Source of the DNA: Holosporales bacterium
GTDB taxonomy: Bacteria; Pseudomonadota; Alphaproteobacteria; Paracaedibacterales; CANFPP01
Direction of reading: 5' to 3'
NCBI GenBank assembly: GCA_947449005.1
Contig: CANFPP010000006.1
Span: 1-64,000 of the forward strand
DNA: 64,000 nt
Within the stretch, counting starts at the first letter, position 1, and every line of letters begins with the position of its first letter. Below are positions 1-7,855 of the stretch, piece after piece. A program made the position numbers and the translations under genes. Under the pieces are notes generated by a model. The model saw nothing but the letters and a program-made list of their open reading frames with translations. It ran no database searches and was not told where the DNA came from.

Positions 1-1
1 T

Positions 2-139
2 AACTTAAAAGATATGACGCAAGAAGATTTTGATGAAACAATTTTAAACTACAATGAAACTCCGAGAAAGAAACTGATGTGGAAAACTCCTCTTCAGGTC
101 TTTAACGAAAATTTACTCCGTGTTGCACTTCCAGCTTGA
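2..139 (+). mobile_element. IS30-family transposase, C-terminal end (cut by window edge)
   Basis: An open frame entering from the left edge encodes about 45 residues ending NYNETPRKKLMWKTPLQVF and then VALPA before a TGA. The pattern N-x-RPRK/TPRKxLxWKTPxEVF close to the C-terminus is characteristic of IS30-family DDE transposases. The last codons (TTGCACTTCCAGCTTGAATG) probably form the right terminal inverted repeat, as in many IS30 elements where the gene runs into the repeat; the left end is outside the window, so this cannot be checked here. The element abuts the promoter-distal end of the sugar operon. Whether it is complete is unknown. Confidence 0.7.
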
Positions 140-421
140 ATGTGGCTACAAATAAAAATTAACTTAAAATGTAATAAAAAGTCAAATTTTAAAAGTGGCC
201 GTAATTATGTTTTGGGGCGGCTAGTCTTGCATGAGGTCCCCGGGGCTGGCCCGGTGGTAACAGCGGAGGGAGTGCAGATGTCATTGCGAGAGAAAGGAGC
301 GACAGGTAGGGACACAGTTGCACTAAGAAGGGTGTGAGTTTATATTTTTAATTTAATCCTAAACTCAAGACTAATTAATTAAAAACTGTTTTAAATCAGC
401 ATGTTATTGATGTGATTTTGC
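140..421. other. Intergenic stretch with GC-rich repeat-like patch
   Basis: No convincing gene lies here. Bases about 214-315 are much richer in G and C than everything around them (runs such as GGTCCCCGGGGCTGGCCCGG). They include TGTCATTGCGAGAGAAAGG, which resembles the start of the dispersed 'GTCATTGCGAG' repeats common in low-GC intracellular alphaproteobacteria. The rest is AT-rich spacer between the IS30 end and the last gene of the sugar operon. A 65-codon open frame over this patch has no recognisable features and is not called. Confidence 0.4.
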
Positions 422-979
422 TTAATCTCTTTTTAGACAGCCATACGCTAAAATACCAGAAACCGTCATTGCATCCGTTAATTGATGAGACATTACAAGA
501 GAAATAGCCTCTTCAATAGGAATCCATGCAATTTGAAGCACTTCTTGAGGATCAGATACAAAGGGTTTAAGCTCTTGCACATCTTCGCAATAAAAAACTT
601 GGGTTAAGTTTTCTACATTATCTAAGCCTGGCCGGTAAGTAATCAAGGGATGCAAAACGTTACATGCATAACCTGTTTCTTCAATACATTCACGGTGTGC
701 AGCGGTGATTGAATCTTCCCCCTCATCCACACGCCCGCCTGGAAGTTCCCAAGTAACCGCATCGATAAGGAAGCGGTATTGAGCTGTTAAGAGAACTTCC
801 CCCTCTTTAACAGCGACAACTCCTGCTCTTGGTCCAAAATCCACAACAAAATAATCTTTTTTAAAGCCATGAAAAAGACCCGTATTTTTCGTTATTATAT
901 GAAACGGGTTCTCATGAACCAATTCAGGTTCTTCAAAGCGAATTATGGGCTTTGCAACAAAGGGTAATGAACTTGTCAT
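422..979 (-). CDS. NUDIX hydrolase (ADP-ribose/NDP-sugar pyrophosphatase type)
   Basis: A 185-residue NUDIX protein. The NUDIX box is intact at about residues 99-121: GRVDEGE, then RECIEETGY, fitting Gx5Ex7REUxEExGU, so Mg-dependent diphosphate hydrolysis is expected. The preceding 'WELPGG' and the length match the ADP-sugar pyrophosphatase branch, which cleaves NDP-sugars or ADP-ribose. It is the last gene of the minus-strand sugar operon, 6 bp after the E1-beta gene, so a role in recycling or controlling an activated sugar is a reasonable inference. The exact substrate cannot be read from sequence. Confidence 0.8.
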   Translation of the reverse strand: MTSSLPFVAKPIIRFEEPELVHENPFHIITKNTGLFHGFKKDYFVVDFGPRAGVVAVKEGEVLLTAQYRFLIDAVTWELPGGRVDEGEDSITAAHRECIEETGYACNVLHPLITYRPGLDNVENLTQVFYCEDVQELKPFVSDPQEVLQIAWIPIEEAISLVMSHQLTDAMTVSGILAYGCLKRD

Positions 980-985
980 AGAAGT

Positions 986-2041
986 TTAAAATGGTCCACG
1001 AAAGGAAGCATCAGGAACATCTAAGTAGTCCTCTGGTTTAATCACAGGAGCAGGTCCTGGATCCTTACCAACCATGCTACAAACAGCTTCAACTATCTCA
1101 TAAGGTCCTGGATAGTAGTAATTAGACAATCCCCTTGACGTTGGAGTTGGCAAATCAGGAAGCGCTATACGCCTTGGAGGTTGCTTAAGATCACTGAAGC
1201 ATTCTTCTGTTATGCGAGCAATAATTTCTGCTGAAAATCCTGCAGACCGACATGCTGTGTCTAAGACAAGAAGTTTTCCTGTTTTTTTGACTGACTTAGC
1301 AATCATAGAAGGATCAAAAGGATTGAGAGTCCTGACATCTATCAGATCTGCTGTTACCCCTATATCTTTTAGAGTTTCTAAAGCTTTAATGGCTTCAATA
1401 TTCATATAAGAGGTTGCAACAATCGTCACATCCTTACCTTCACGAAGTAAATTTGGCTGACTTAAGGGTACATAGTAATCACCCTCAGGAACCTCGCCAT
1501 AAAGATTATAAAGCCATCTATGTTCGATACAAACAACTGGATTGTTATCTTTTATAGCTGACATTAACATTCCCTTAGCATCAGCTGGGGTTGTCGGCAT
1601 AATGACCTTTAAACCTGGAATATGTGCAAACCAAGCTTGTAAGCTTTGGGAGTGCTGAGCTCCTTGGCCCCACCCTCTTCCTACAATCAAACGAATAACC
1701 ATAGGGGCAGCAGCTTGGCCACCAAACATGTAGTGCCACTTTGCTGCTTGATTGGCAATTGGATCCATAGCAAGCATAGCAAACTCAAGCCTAATGTGTG
1801 TCATGACAGGGCGCATTCCAGTTAGAGAGGCCCCTAGTGCCACTCCGGTCATTGCACTCTCAGACACGGGCATATCCATAATTCTTTGTGGTCCGTATTT
1901 GTCAACTAATCCCTTAGTGGAGCCAAAAATAGCAGCAGCATCAGGAACCCCTAAACCAAGAACGAATACGTTTGGATCGTTGGCAAGAGATAAATCTAGT
2001 GCTTCATTAAGCGCTTGCGCGTAGGTCAGATGTCTTGCCAT
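986..2041 (-). CDS. TPP-dependent 2-oxoacid dehydrogenase E1 beta-like subunit
   Basis: A 351-residue transketolase-like protein with the pyrimidine-binding domain first (ISMDMPVSESAMTGVALGASL region near residues 55-73) and the transketolase C-terminal domain after about residue 205. It resembles the beta subunit of pyruvate/acetoin dehydrogenase E1. Its start overlaps the end of the E1-alpha gene by 35 bp, implying coupled translation and an alpha2beta2 enzyme. There is no E2 or E3 gene nearby and the pair is embedded in a nucleotide-sugar operon. It may therefore act as a carboligase or dehydrogenase on a sugar intermediate rather than in central metabolism (inference). Confidence 0.85.
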   Translation of the reverse strand: MARHLTYAQALNEALDLSLANDPNVFVLGLGVPDAAAIFGSTKGLVDKYGPQRIMDMPVSESAMTGVALGASLTGMRPVMTHIRLEFAMLAMDPIANQAAKWHYMFGGQAAAPMVIRLIVGRGWGQGAQHSQSLQAWFAHIPGLKVIMPTTPADAKGMLMSAIKDNNPVVCIEHRWLYNLYGEVPEGDYYVPLSQPNLLREGKDVTIVATSYMNIEAIKALETLKDIGVTADLIDVRTLNPFDPSMIAKSVKKTGKLLVLDTACRSAGFSAEIIARITEECFSDLKQPPRRIALPDLPTPTSRGLSNYYYPGPYEIVEAVCSMVGKDPGPAPVIKPEDYLDVPDASFRGPF

Positions 2042-3056
2042 TGGTCATTTCTTCTTTTTTTGTTTCAAAAAAATTATCGTCTGCATAAAGATATGTTGAA
2101 AGTTCTTTGCGATCAGGAAAAGGACTAGCTTTTGCAAATTTAACCGCTTCTTCAATTTCTTCTGCTATTTGTTTTTTAAACTGACTTACGTCTTGAGCCG
2201 TTAGAACTGATTGAGAAATCAGAGACTTTTCACTTAATGCTACTGGATCTTTACTCTTCCAAGAGTCAATTTCCTCTACCGTTCTATAGCCAAGATGTTC
2301 ATCACCTAATGGTCCGCAATGCTCTAACCATCTATAAGTTTTAAACTCTAAAAAGACAGGCCCTTTACCACTACGCGCATAGTCAACAGCTTCTTGCCCA
2401 AGAGAATAAACGTCTTCTAAAGTATTGCCATCTGCATGGTAGCTTTTGAGACCATGCGCTTGAGCAAGCTGGTAAATTTCTCGGTTATCTGGCTGACGAA
2501 CTGACAAGGGAGAAAGAACGGAATAAAAATTATTTTCACAGACCAAAACAATTGGCAATTTATGAAGCTGAGCAAAGTTCAAGCTTTCATGAAAAACACC
2601 CGTTTCAGTTGCTCCATCTCCAAAGAAAGCGACAACAACTCTATCTTCACCTTTCATCTTAGCGCTCAATGCAGTACCAACGCTGATAGAAATAGTGCTT
2701 CCAACAATAGGAACAGCCCCCAAGAAACCTGCATTTGTATCAATTAAATGCATGGATCCGCCCTTACCAAAAGCACAACCTGTGGCTTTTCCGTACATTT
2801 CTGCAATCATAGCCTTAAGACTACCGCCTTTTGCTAAGTAATGAGCATGGCTACGATGCGCAGACATGACATAATCAGTTTGGCGCAGCTGAGCGCAGAT
2901 ACCAGCAGCAATAGCTTCCTGGCCAATGCTTAAATGGGTAGGACAGCGCATTTCTTGCTCACTTGCATATAAATCTGAAATACGCTCTTCCACCATTCGG
3001 ATACGTAAAAGGCTATAAAAAAGCCTTTTACGATTTTCTTGGGACAATTCTACCAT
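2007..3056 (-). CDS. TPP-dependent 2-oxoacid dehydrogenase E1 alpha-like subunit
   Basis: A 349-residue E1 alpha-like protein. The thiamine diphosphate motif begins GDGATETGVFHESLNF (about residue 146) and ends with CENN, the expected GDG-x(~27)-NN spacing. The conserved SAHRSHAHYLAKGG stretch near residue 65 carries the active-site histidines. Residues GKGGSMH (about 97-103) match the E1 alpha fold. It overlaps the beta gene downstream and follows an SDR gene 15 bp upstream. Known relatives decarboxylate pyruvate or acetoin; here the setting suggests two-carbon transfer to a sugar or a sugar-specific oxidation, which is unproven. Confidence 0.85.
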   Translation of the reverse strand: MVELSQENRKRLFYSLLRIRMVEERISDLYASEQEMRCPTHLSIGQEAIAAGICAQLRQTDYVMSAHRSHAHYLAKGGSLKAMIAEMYGKATGCAFGKGGSMHLIDTNAGFLGAVPIVGSTISISVGTALSAKMKGEDRVVVAFFGDGATETGVFHESLNFAQLHKLPIVLVCENNFYSVLSPLSVRQPDNREIYQLAQAHGLKSYHADGNTLEDVYSLGQEAVDYARSGKGPVFLEFKTYRWLEHCGPLGDEHLGYRTVEEIDSWKSKDPVALSEKSLISQSVLTAQDVSQFKKQIAEEIEEAVKFAKASPFPDRKELSTYLYADDNFFETKKEEMTNGKTSDLRASA

Positions 3057-3070
3057 AACTTTTCTAACCT

Positions 3071-4066
3071 TTAAGCACGCATAGTGTAATCAGTTGGCCA
3101 ATCGTTTAGTTGATCGATGTATTTTTTGCCCCATTCAACGACTTCACGAATTCCTTCTTCAAGTCCAATTTCTGGTTTCCATCCCACATCTTTGTAGATA
3201 GCTGATGAATCTAACCAATAACGAGCGTCTTGACCAAGTCTATCACCTGTTACTTCACAGATTGCTTCAAAAGGTTTGCCGAGTTCTGCAGCAACCATCT
3301 CAACTAAAGTACGGATGGCTGTTGGCTGTTCAGGTCCTGCGTTATAAACAGTTCCCAGTGGTGCTTTCTCTGCAACTAAGTGAATTGCACGGGCTAGATC
3401 GCGAGCATGAATATAAGACTTTTCTGCTCTACCACCACCATGCAAAGGTAGCTTCTTGTCAAGAAGTCCACAGACAACTGCCTTTGGGATAATTCTATGC
3501 AATAATTGACCAGGACAGTATGCATTAGAAGGTCTAATAATATTCATCGGGAACTTTAGAACATTAAAAATTGACATTAAATGCAAATCAAACGCTGCTT
3601 TTGAAGCTGCATAAGGGCTGCTCGGGCGAATTGGAGTATCTTCTTTTGCCGCAAAATCAACAGATCCATAAAGCTCTGAAGTGCCAATTTGAATAAATCT
3701 CTTCAAATAATCTCTTTTTGCCAATTCTTCTGTAAGACGCGCCAAAGCCATAGAGTTGGTCTCAAAGAAGCGCCAAGAATTTTTCCAAGATACAGCACCT
3801 TCTCCTTGAGCAGAGTAGTTAACGATAACCTCTGGTTGTTCTTTATCAAGAAGCTCTAGAAGTAAATCTAGCTCGTGAGTGATGTGGTAGGAGTGATAAG
3901 AATATCTTTTATCGCCTTTTCCGACATTCAAAGTAAATGGCTCTGGCTTTTCAGAGCTACGACCAACGGAAAGAACTCTCTCAACACCAGGTTGATCTAG
4001 TAAGTACTTGGATGTATGAATTCCAAATGAACCACCACCGCCTATAACTGCATAACGTTTAATCAC
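3071..4066 (-). CDS. NAD-dependent sugar epimerase/dehydratase (extended SDR)
   Basis: A 331-residue extended short-chain dehydrogenase. The Rossmann motif is GGGGSFGIHTSK near residue 9. The catalytic pair is Y152-K156 in PYAASKAAFD, with T129/S130 upstream in IQIGTSELYG. The YNAGPEQP region near residue 241 matches NDP-sugar epimerase/4,6-dehydratase relatives (GDP-mannose 4,6-dehydratase and RmlB-like). It overlaps the upstream methyltransferase gene by 4 bp (ATGA type). Likely acts on an NDP-linked sugar; 4,6-dehydratase versus epimerase activity cannot be separated by eye. Confidence 0.8.
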   Translation of the reverse strand: MIKRYAVIGGGGSFGIHTSKYLLDQPGVERVLSVGRSSEKPEPFTLNVGKGDKRYSYHSYHITHELDLLLELLDKEQPEVIVNYSAQGEGAVSWKNSWRFFETNSMALARLTEELAKRDYLKRFIQIGTSELYGSVDFAAKEDTPIRPSSPYAASKAAFDLHLMSIFNVLKFPMNIIRPSNAYCPGQLLHRIIPKAVVCGLLDKKLPLHGGGRAEKSYIHARDLARAIHLVAEKAPLGTVYNAGPEQPTAIRTLVEMVAAELGKPFEAICEVTGDRLGQDARYWLDSSAIYKDVGWKPEIGLEEGIREVVEWGKKYIDQLNDWPTDYTMRA

Positions 4067-4773
4067 TCTTTTTCTCCTAATTCATTAATACTTGCGTCGA
4101 ATTTATTCCAGTTTGGATCTGTCTCAAGAATTGTCCAGTCATAATCACCTGTGTAACCTGACTCTTCAAAAACCTGGTGCCACTCTTCAGGCTTCAAGTA
4201 AGTTAAAGCAGTCAATACCCACCCTTGAAAAATATCGAATTCTTCTTGGGTTCGATAAGCATCTACTTGCACAAAAGCTTTTCCATTAGAAAGCCGTTGA
4301 ATTTCTTGTAACGCAAAAATACAGTCTTGGCGATCTAAATTATGAATTGTGTTAATGCAAAAGACCGCTTGAAAAGAGTTGTCAGAAAAGGGAAGCGACT
4401 TTGCTGTCCCTTTTACAAAATTGCCTTTAACGCTGGGTTCGCAATGGTTTAATGCATATTCTGATATGTCTAATCCAAAAACCTGAAGGCCCGGACAAAC
4501 TTGCATTAAATCATTTACTAAAAACCCCTTAGCGCATCCAATATCTAAAACTTTATCGCCTGGTTTTAATTGAAAATGGTCAACTATATCCCGAGCTACG
4601 GGTAACCATCTTCCATCATACGTATAGCCACCATACCCCTGTTCACGGGGTCCATCGAAATATTCCTGACCAAATTGCCTTGCGACACGCTGATTTTCTA
4701 TATCAAGTGAACGAGGTTTACTTAATTTACGTTTTGAGCGTGGAAGTTTTTGCAGTAAGTGAAGCTCTGGCAT
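4063..4773 (-). CDS. Class I SAM-dependent methyltransferase
   Basis: A 236-residue methyltransferase. Motif I is VLDIGCAKGFLVNDL near residue 86, with FGLDISEYAL (motif II acidic residue) and an LPFSDNSFQAVFCINTIHN stretch (motif III/IV) following. The N-terminal YGGYTYDGRW segment is shared with methyltransferases found in polysaccharide clusters. Sitting between two SDR genes in a sugar operon, it probably methylates a sugar hydroxyl, amine or branch carbon. The acceptor is not readable from the sequence. Confidence 0.8.
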   Translation of the reverse strand: MPELHLLQKLPRSKRKLSKPRSLDIENQRVARQFGQEYFDGPREQGYGGYTYDGRWLPVARDIVDHFQLKPGDKVLDIGCAKGFLVNDLMQVCPGLQVFGLDISEYALNHCEPSVKGNFVKGTAKSLPFSDNSFQAVFCINTIHNLDRQDCIFALQEIQRLSNGKAFVQVDAYRTQEEFDIFQGWVLTALTYLKPEEWHQVFEESGYTGDYDWTILETDPNWNKFDASINELGEKE

Positions 4774-4776
4774 TAA

Positions 4777-5658
4777 TTATGCTGCCTCTGCAAATTCTTT
4801 TTGGCACAACGTCAAAGCTTGTGACCTGTCAGTAAACTGGAATTCTGGAAATGCTTTGTAGATTGCTGTGATATCAAAATGGCGATGAGTTAAAGGATTT
4901 TTTCTCTCAGTTAACTTTACGTCGACTTCAAATGAGAAAATATTAGCAATTTGATTCGCTAAATCAAAATAGGAAATGGATTCACCTGTTGCCAGATTTA
5001 ACGTTCCGGTACTTGCGTGGAATAGCGCTAAGCGTGCTAATTCGGCTACATCTTCAACATAAATATGATCTCTTTTTTCTTCACCACCACCAAACAATGT
5101 GATGGAGTGGTCTTTGTGAGCGGAGCGACGCAAGCGGTTAGGACCATACGAATTATGCGTATCCGTCTCTCCATAGATAAGAGTCGGCCTTAAGATAGCT
5201 GTAGGAATTCCAGTGGAGAGCATCATTAACTCACGCGCTCTGTGCATAATTCCATATAAATCTTCTGCGCAAGCAGAGCTTTCTTCGTTAATAAGCGGTA
5301 TAGATATTGGGTAAACAGCGTCGGAGCTGAAGTATACAGCATGCTTAATTTTAGCAATTTCTATGGCTTGACTTACAGTGCTCGCAATCTGGATATTTGC
5401 CACCAAAGGATCAATTCCTTTGCCCTTATCTGGCGTAATTGCCGCTAAAAAAATCAAAGAATCTGATGGTTTCAGCAATTTTTCTAGCTCTTGATGTGCT
5501 TTTGGTGCCGTAAAATCAAGATCTTTTCTGCCAAGACATAAAACTGGAGTGTCATGTTGAGCTAATTTCTTCACTAAACTCTGACCAACGAAACCTGAAG
5601 ATCCAATAATAACAACTCGTTCTGGTTTTGTTTGTTGGGTATTTAAATGGTGTAGCAT
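4777..5658 (-). CDS. NAD-dependent epimerase/reductase-like SDR with altered active site
   Basis: A 293-residue extended SDR. The nucleotide-binding motif is IGSSGFVG near residue 18, and a VYFSSDAVYP segment supplies the usual serine near residue 111. At the catalytic position the expected YxxxK reads Y135-GIM-H139, so the lysine is replaced by histidine. The remaining fold signatures (RPTLIYGE, HIYVEDVAELA) are normal for RmlD/GalE-type enzymes. It shares one base with the end of the upstream dehydrogenase-like gene. It may be a reductase with modified chemistry or a non-catalytic partner. Confidence 0.75.
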   Translation of the reverse strand: MLHHLNTQQTKPERVVIIGSSGFVGQSLVKKLAQHDTPVLCLGRKDLDFTAPKAHQELEKLLKPSDSLIFLAAITPDKGKGIDPLVANIQIASTVSQAIEIAKIKHAVYFSSDAVYPISIPLINEESSACAEDLYGIMHRARELMMLSTGIPTAILRPTLIYGETDTHNSYGPNRLRRSAHKDHSITLFGGGEEKRDHIYVEDVAELARLALFHASTGTLNLATGESISYFDLANQIANIFSFEVDVKLTERKNPLTHRHFDITAIYKAFPEFQFTDRSQALTLCQKEFAEAA

Positions 5659-6959
5659 TACTTAGTTTCCTTAATTTTATTAGGTTTTCCCAAATTTATG
5701 TGCTGAAGATTACTATTTTCCTCGGCAGCCGCAAACACAGGAAAAGGATCTATGACAACAGGAGTTTTCATTTCTTTTGCAATATCTTCAATCTTAAAAG
5801 ATTTAAACTCATCCCAAGGCGTCATAACAATTAACACATCCGCTCCTTTGCAAGCAGCTAAGGCGCTATCGCAAATGTTGACATGATCATAGCCCCTTAA
5901 ATGTTTTACAACAGGGTCATAAGCGTTGATCTTAAAAGGGCTTAAACTCCGAAGCAATCTTAGGGAAGGAGAGTTTTTAATTGAATGGGTATTAATTTTA
6001 TAGGCTAATCCCCAGACAGCAATCGTTGGGTTTTCTTTGCCGTTTAGGACAGTCTCATGCAATTTTCTAAGAGCCCAATCTGCCCGGTACTCATGGTCCG
6101 TCAACCATGTTTTTACCAGTTGAGCATTGTTTCCATGAGTGTGAGCGATTTGCAGAATTGTTGTAAGGTCTCTTTCTAGATTTCCACCAGAAAGCCCTAA
6201 GCCTGGAGATAAGTATGCATAAGGTCCAATACGTTTATCTAGGCGCAAAGTTTCTGCTATATCTTCCCATTCTGCACCAACTTTTTCACAAACCTCAGCC
6301 AACATGTTTGTCGTGGTTACGGTTGAAACCAAATACATATTAATAGAAATCTTTGCTAGCTCTGCGCTTTCATAACTCATCACAAATATTGGACAATCAA
6401 AAATAGAGAGAAACTTCTGAAGAGGCGCTGGTAATGGATTATTCTTTTCTTTAGCTCCGACCATAAATCTCTCTGGATACATTGCTCTTTCAACAGCACG
6501 ACCAAAAATTAAGGTTTCAACTTGATAGAACAAACGCTCCTTAAGGATTGAAGCATATTTAGCCTCTAATGAACGTGTGAAACCAGGGTGGACTTGGCTC
6601 AAGATGACAACAATAGCAGAAGCAGAAAGGTATGGGACAATATTGCCAACCAAATTTTCTATGGGGGACACATCGCTCTCTCCCTTATCATTGGTCGGAA
6701 CATCAGGCGCAACATAGATAACATCGCAGGCTTTTAAATCATCTAAGTTGGAAGTAAAGCGAATCTTATCTTTATGCTTTTCTAAGAGATTGTCTAAATC
6801 TGGTTCGACAACAGGTAGCTGTCCTTTGTTTAAAGCCTCTGTATTATCAGCGTGATACCCAATAATATTTATATCATCACTTTTGGCCGCTGCAGCGATT
6901 GCAGATACCAAACCAAGATGAGTCATTCCCACATAACCAACAGTAAGGATGGCACTCAT
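5658..6959 (-). CDS. UDP-glucose/GDP-mannose dehydrogenase-family protein lacking catalytic Cys
   Basis: A 433-residue protein with the three-domain layout of nucleotide-sugar 6-dehydrogenases: N-terminal Rossmann (VGYVGMTHLG near residue 7), central helix (ELAKISINMYL near residue 200) and C-terminal UDP-binding part (VWGLAYKINTHSIKNSP). The active-site loop normally reads GGSCFPKD; here it is SGGNLERD with Asn260 in place of the nucleophilic Cys and Arg in place of Lys. Known family members need that Cys for the four-electron oxidation of C6 to a carboxylate. This protein therefore probably performs a different, perhaps two-electron, reaction. Confidence 0.8.
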   Translation of the reverse strand: MSAILTVGYVGMTHLGLVSAIAAAAKSDDINIIGYHADNTEALNKGQLPVVEPDLDNLLEKHKDKIRFTSNLDDLKACDVIYVAPDVPTNDKGESDVSPIENLVGNIVPYLSASAIVVILSQVHPGFTRSLEAKYASILKERLFYQVETLIFGRAVERAMYPERFMVGAKEKNNPLPAPLQKFLSIFDCPIFVMSYESAELAKISINMYLVSTVTTTNMLAEVCEKVGAEWEDIAETLRLDKRIGPYAYLSPGLGLSGGNLERDLTTILQIAHTHGNNAQLVKTWLTDHEYRADWALRKLHETVLNGKENPTIAVWGLAYKINTHSIKNSPSLRLLRSLSPFKINAYDPVVKHLRGYDHVNICDSALAACKGADVLIVMTPWDEFKSFKIEDIAKEMKTPVVIDPFPVFAAAEENSNLQHINLGKPNKIKETK

Positions 6960-7846
6960 TACATTTCCCCCAGATTCTTAGCTATCCAAATATCATTCAA
7001 AATATTACCAGAACCCTTTTTACAAATTTCTTTGAAATACCTATATTCCAACTCCCATGTTGGGTCAGGCTGCACCAACGTAACACACTCTTCCGTTGGC
7101 CTTCCACTTGGTAAGGTCCTATTTCTTAAAATAAAGTGACTTGGTCCCCATTTACACAAAGATTCAATGTGTGCTGAGCCAAATTCTGCAAAAATATCGC
7201 AGGTAAAATGATTGCGCCAACTTAAAAGAGTCATTTCAAGCTGCATATAAGGAGTGCCCTCAGAGTGGAAAGTCGCATGGTCAGGCGCCTTGTTTTCAAA
7301 GCAATGCTCCGTAAGTTTAGAGAAACTTCTAGAATCATCACCAAACCAGAAAAGGATTGTATCTAAAAGATGAGAGCCCAAGTCCTTAATGACTCCATTC
7401 CCCTTGTCTCGCCAAGGAGAGTTTCTAACGTCTCGCGCTGTGCCATTGCCATAAAACATTCTACAGCTATAGATTTTTCCTAAGCGACCTGAATCCAAGA
7501 CTTCTTTCATTTTTACAAAATGAGGTTCAAAGCGATGATTATAGGCTGTATAGCAAATAGCCTTAGAGCTTAGAGAAGAAAGTTTTTCTGCTTGTTGAGC
7601 CGTTACTAAAAGAGGTTTCTCGACTAAGACATGCTTATCATGAGAAAGAAGATACTCTATTATCTCTTCTTTAGCTTCATCAGGCGTGCATAGTAACGCA
7701 GCATCGTAACTTTCTAATGAGATTTCGCGAATATCTTTATAATCTGCTTCAGGCGAAATTGGATCAACCGTAGCCACTAAATCTGCTTGTGCAATGGCTG
7801 CTCTTTTCTTGCCTTGAATCCCGAGCCCAACAACAATAACGCGCAT
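6959..7846 (-). CDS. Gfo/Idh/MocA-family oxidoreductase
   Basis: A 295-residue NAD(P)-dependent oxidoreductase. The N-terminal Rossmann fold begins MRVIVVGLGIQGKKRA. The family-defining VLVEKPLL (EKP motif, lysine near residue 97) is present, followed by YNHRFEPHF. The C-terminal part matches the GFO/IDH/MocA substrate domain. Its start is separated by 9 bp from the upstream kinase gene and its end shares a base with the dehydrogenase-like gene. In sugar operons such enzymes oxidise C3 of an NDP-sugar or reduce a keto-sugar; the substrate here is unknown. Confidence 0.82.
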   Translation of the reverse strand: MRVIVVGLGIQGKKRAAIAQADLVATVDPISPEADYKDIREISLESYDAALLCTPDEAKEEIIEYLLSHDKHVLVEKPLLVTAQQAEKLSSLSSKAICYTAYNHRFEPHFVKMKEVLDSGRLGKIYSCRMFYGNGTARDVRNSPWRDKGNGVIKDLGSHLLDTILFWFGDDSRSFSKLTEHCFENKAPDHATFHSEGTPYMQLEMTLLSWRNHFTCDIFAEFGSAHIESLCKWGPSHFILRNRTLPSGRPTEECVTLVQPDPTWELEYRYFKEICKKGSGNILNDIWIAKNLGEM

Positions 7847-7855
7847 TAAACTTCC

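Noticed and set aside
140-337. 65-codon open frame after the IS30 end
   Set aside because: No recognisable protein features; it covers the GC-rich repeat-like patch.
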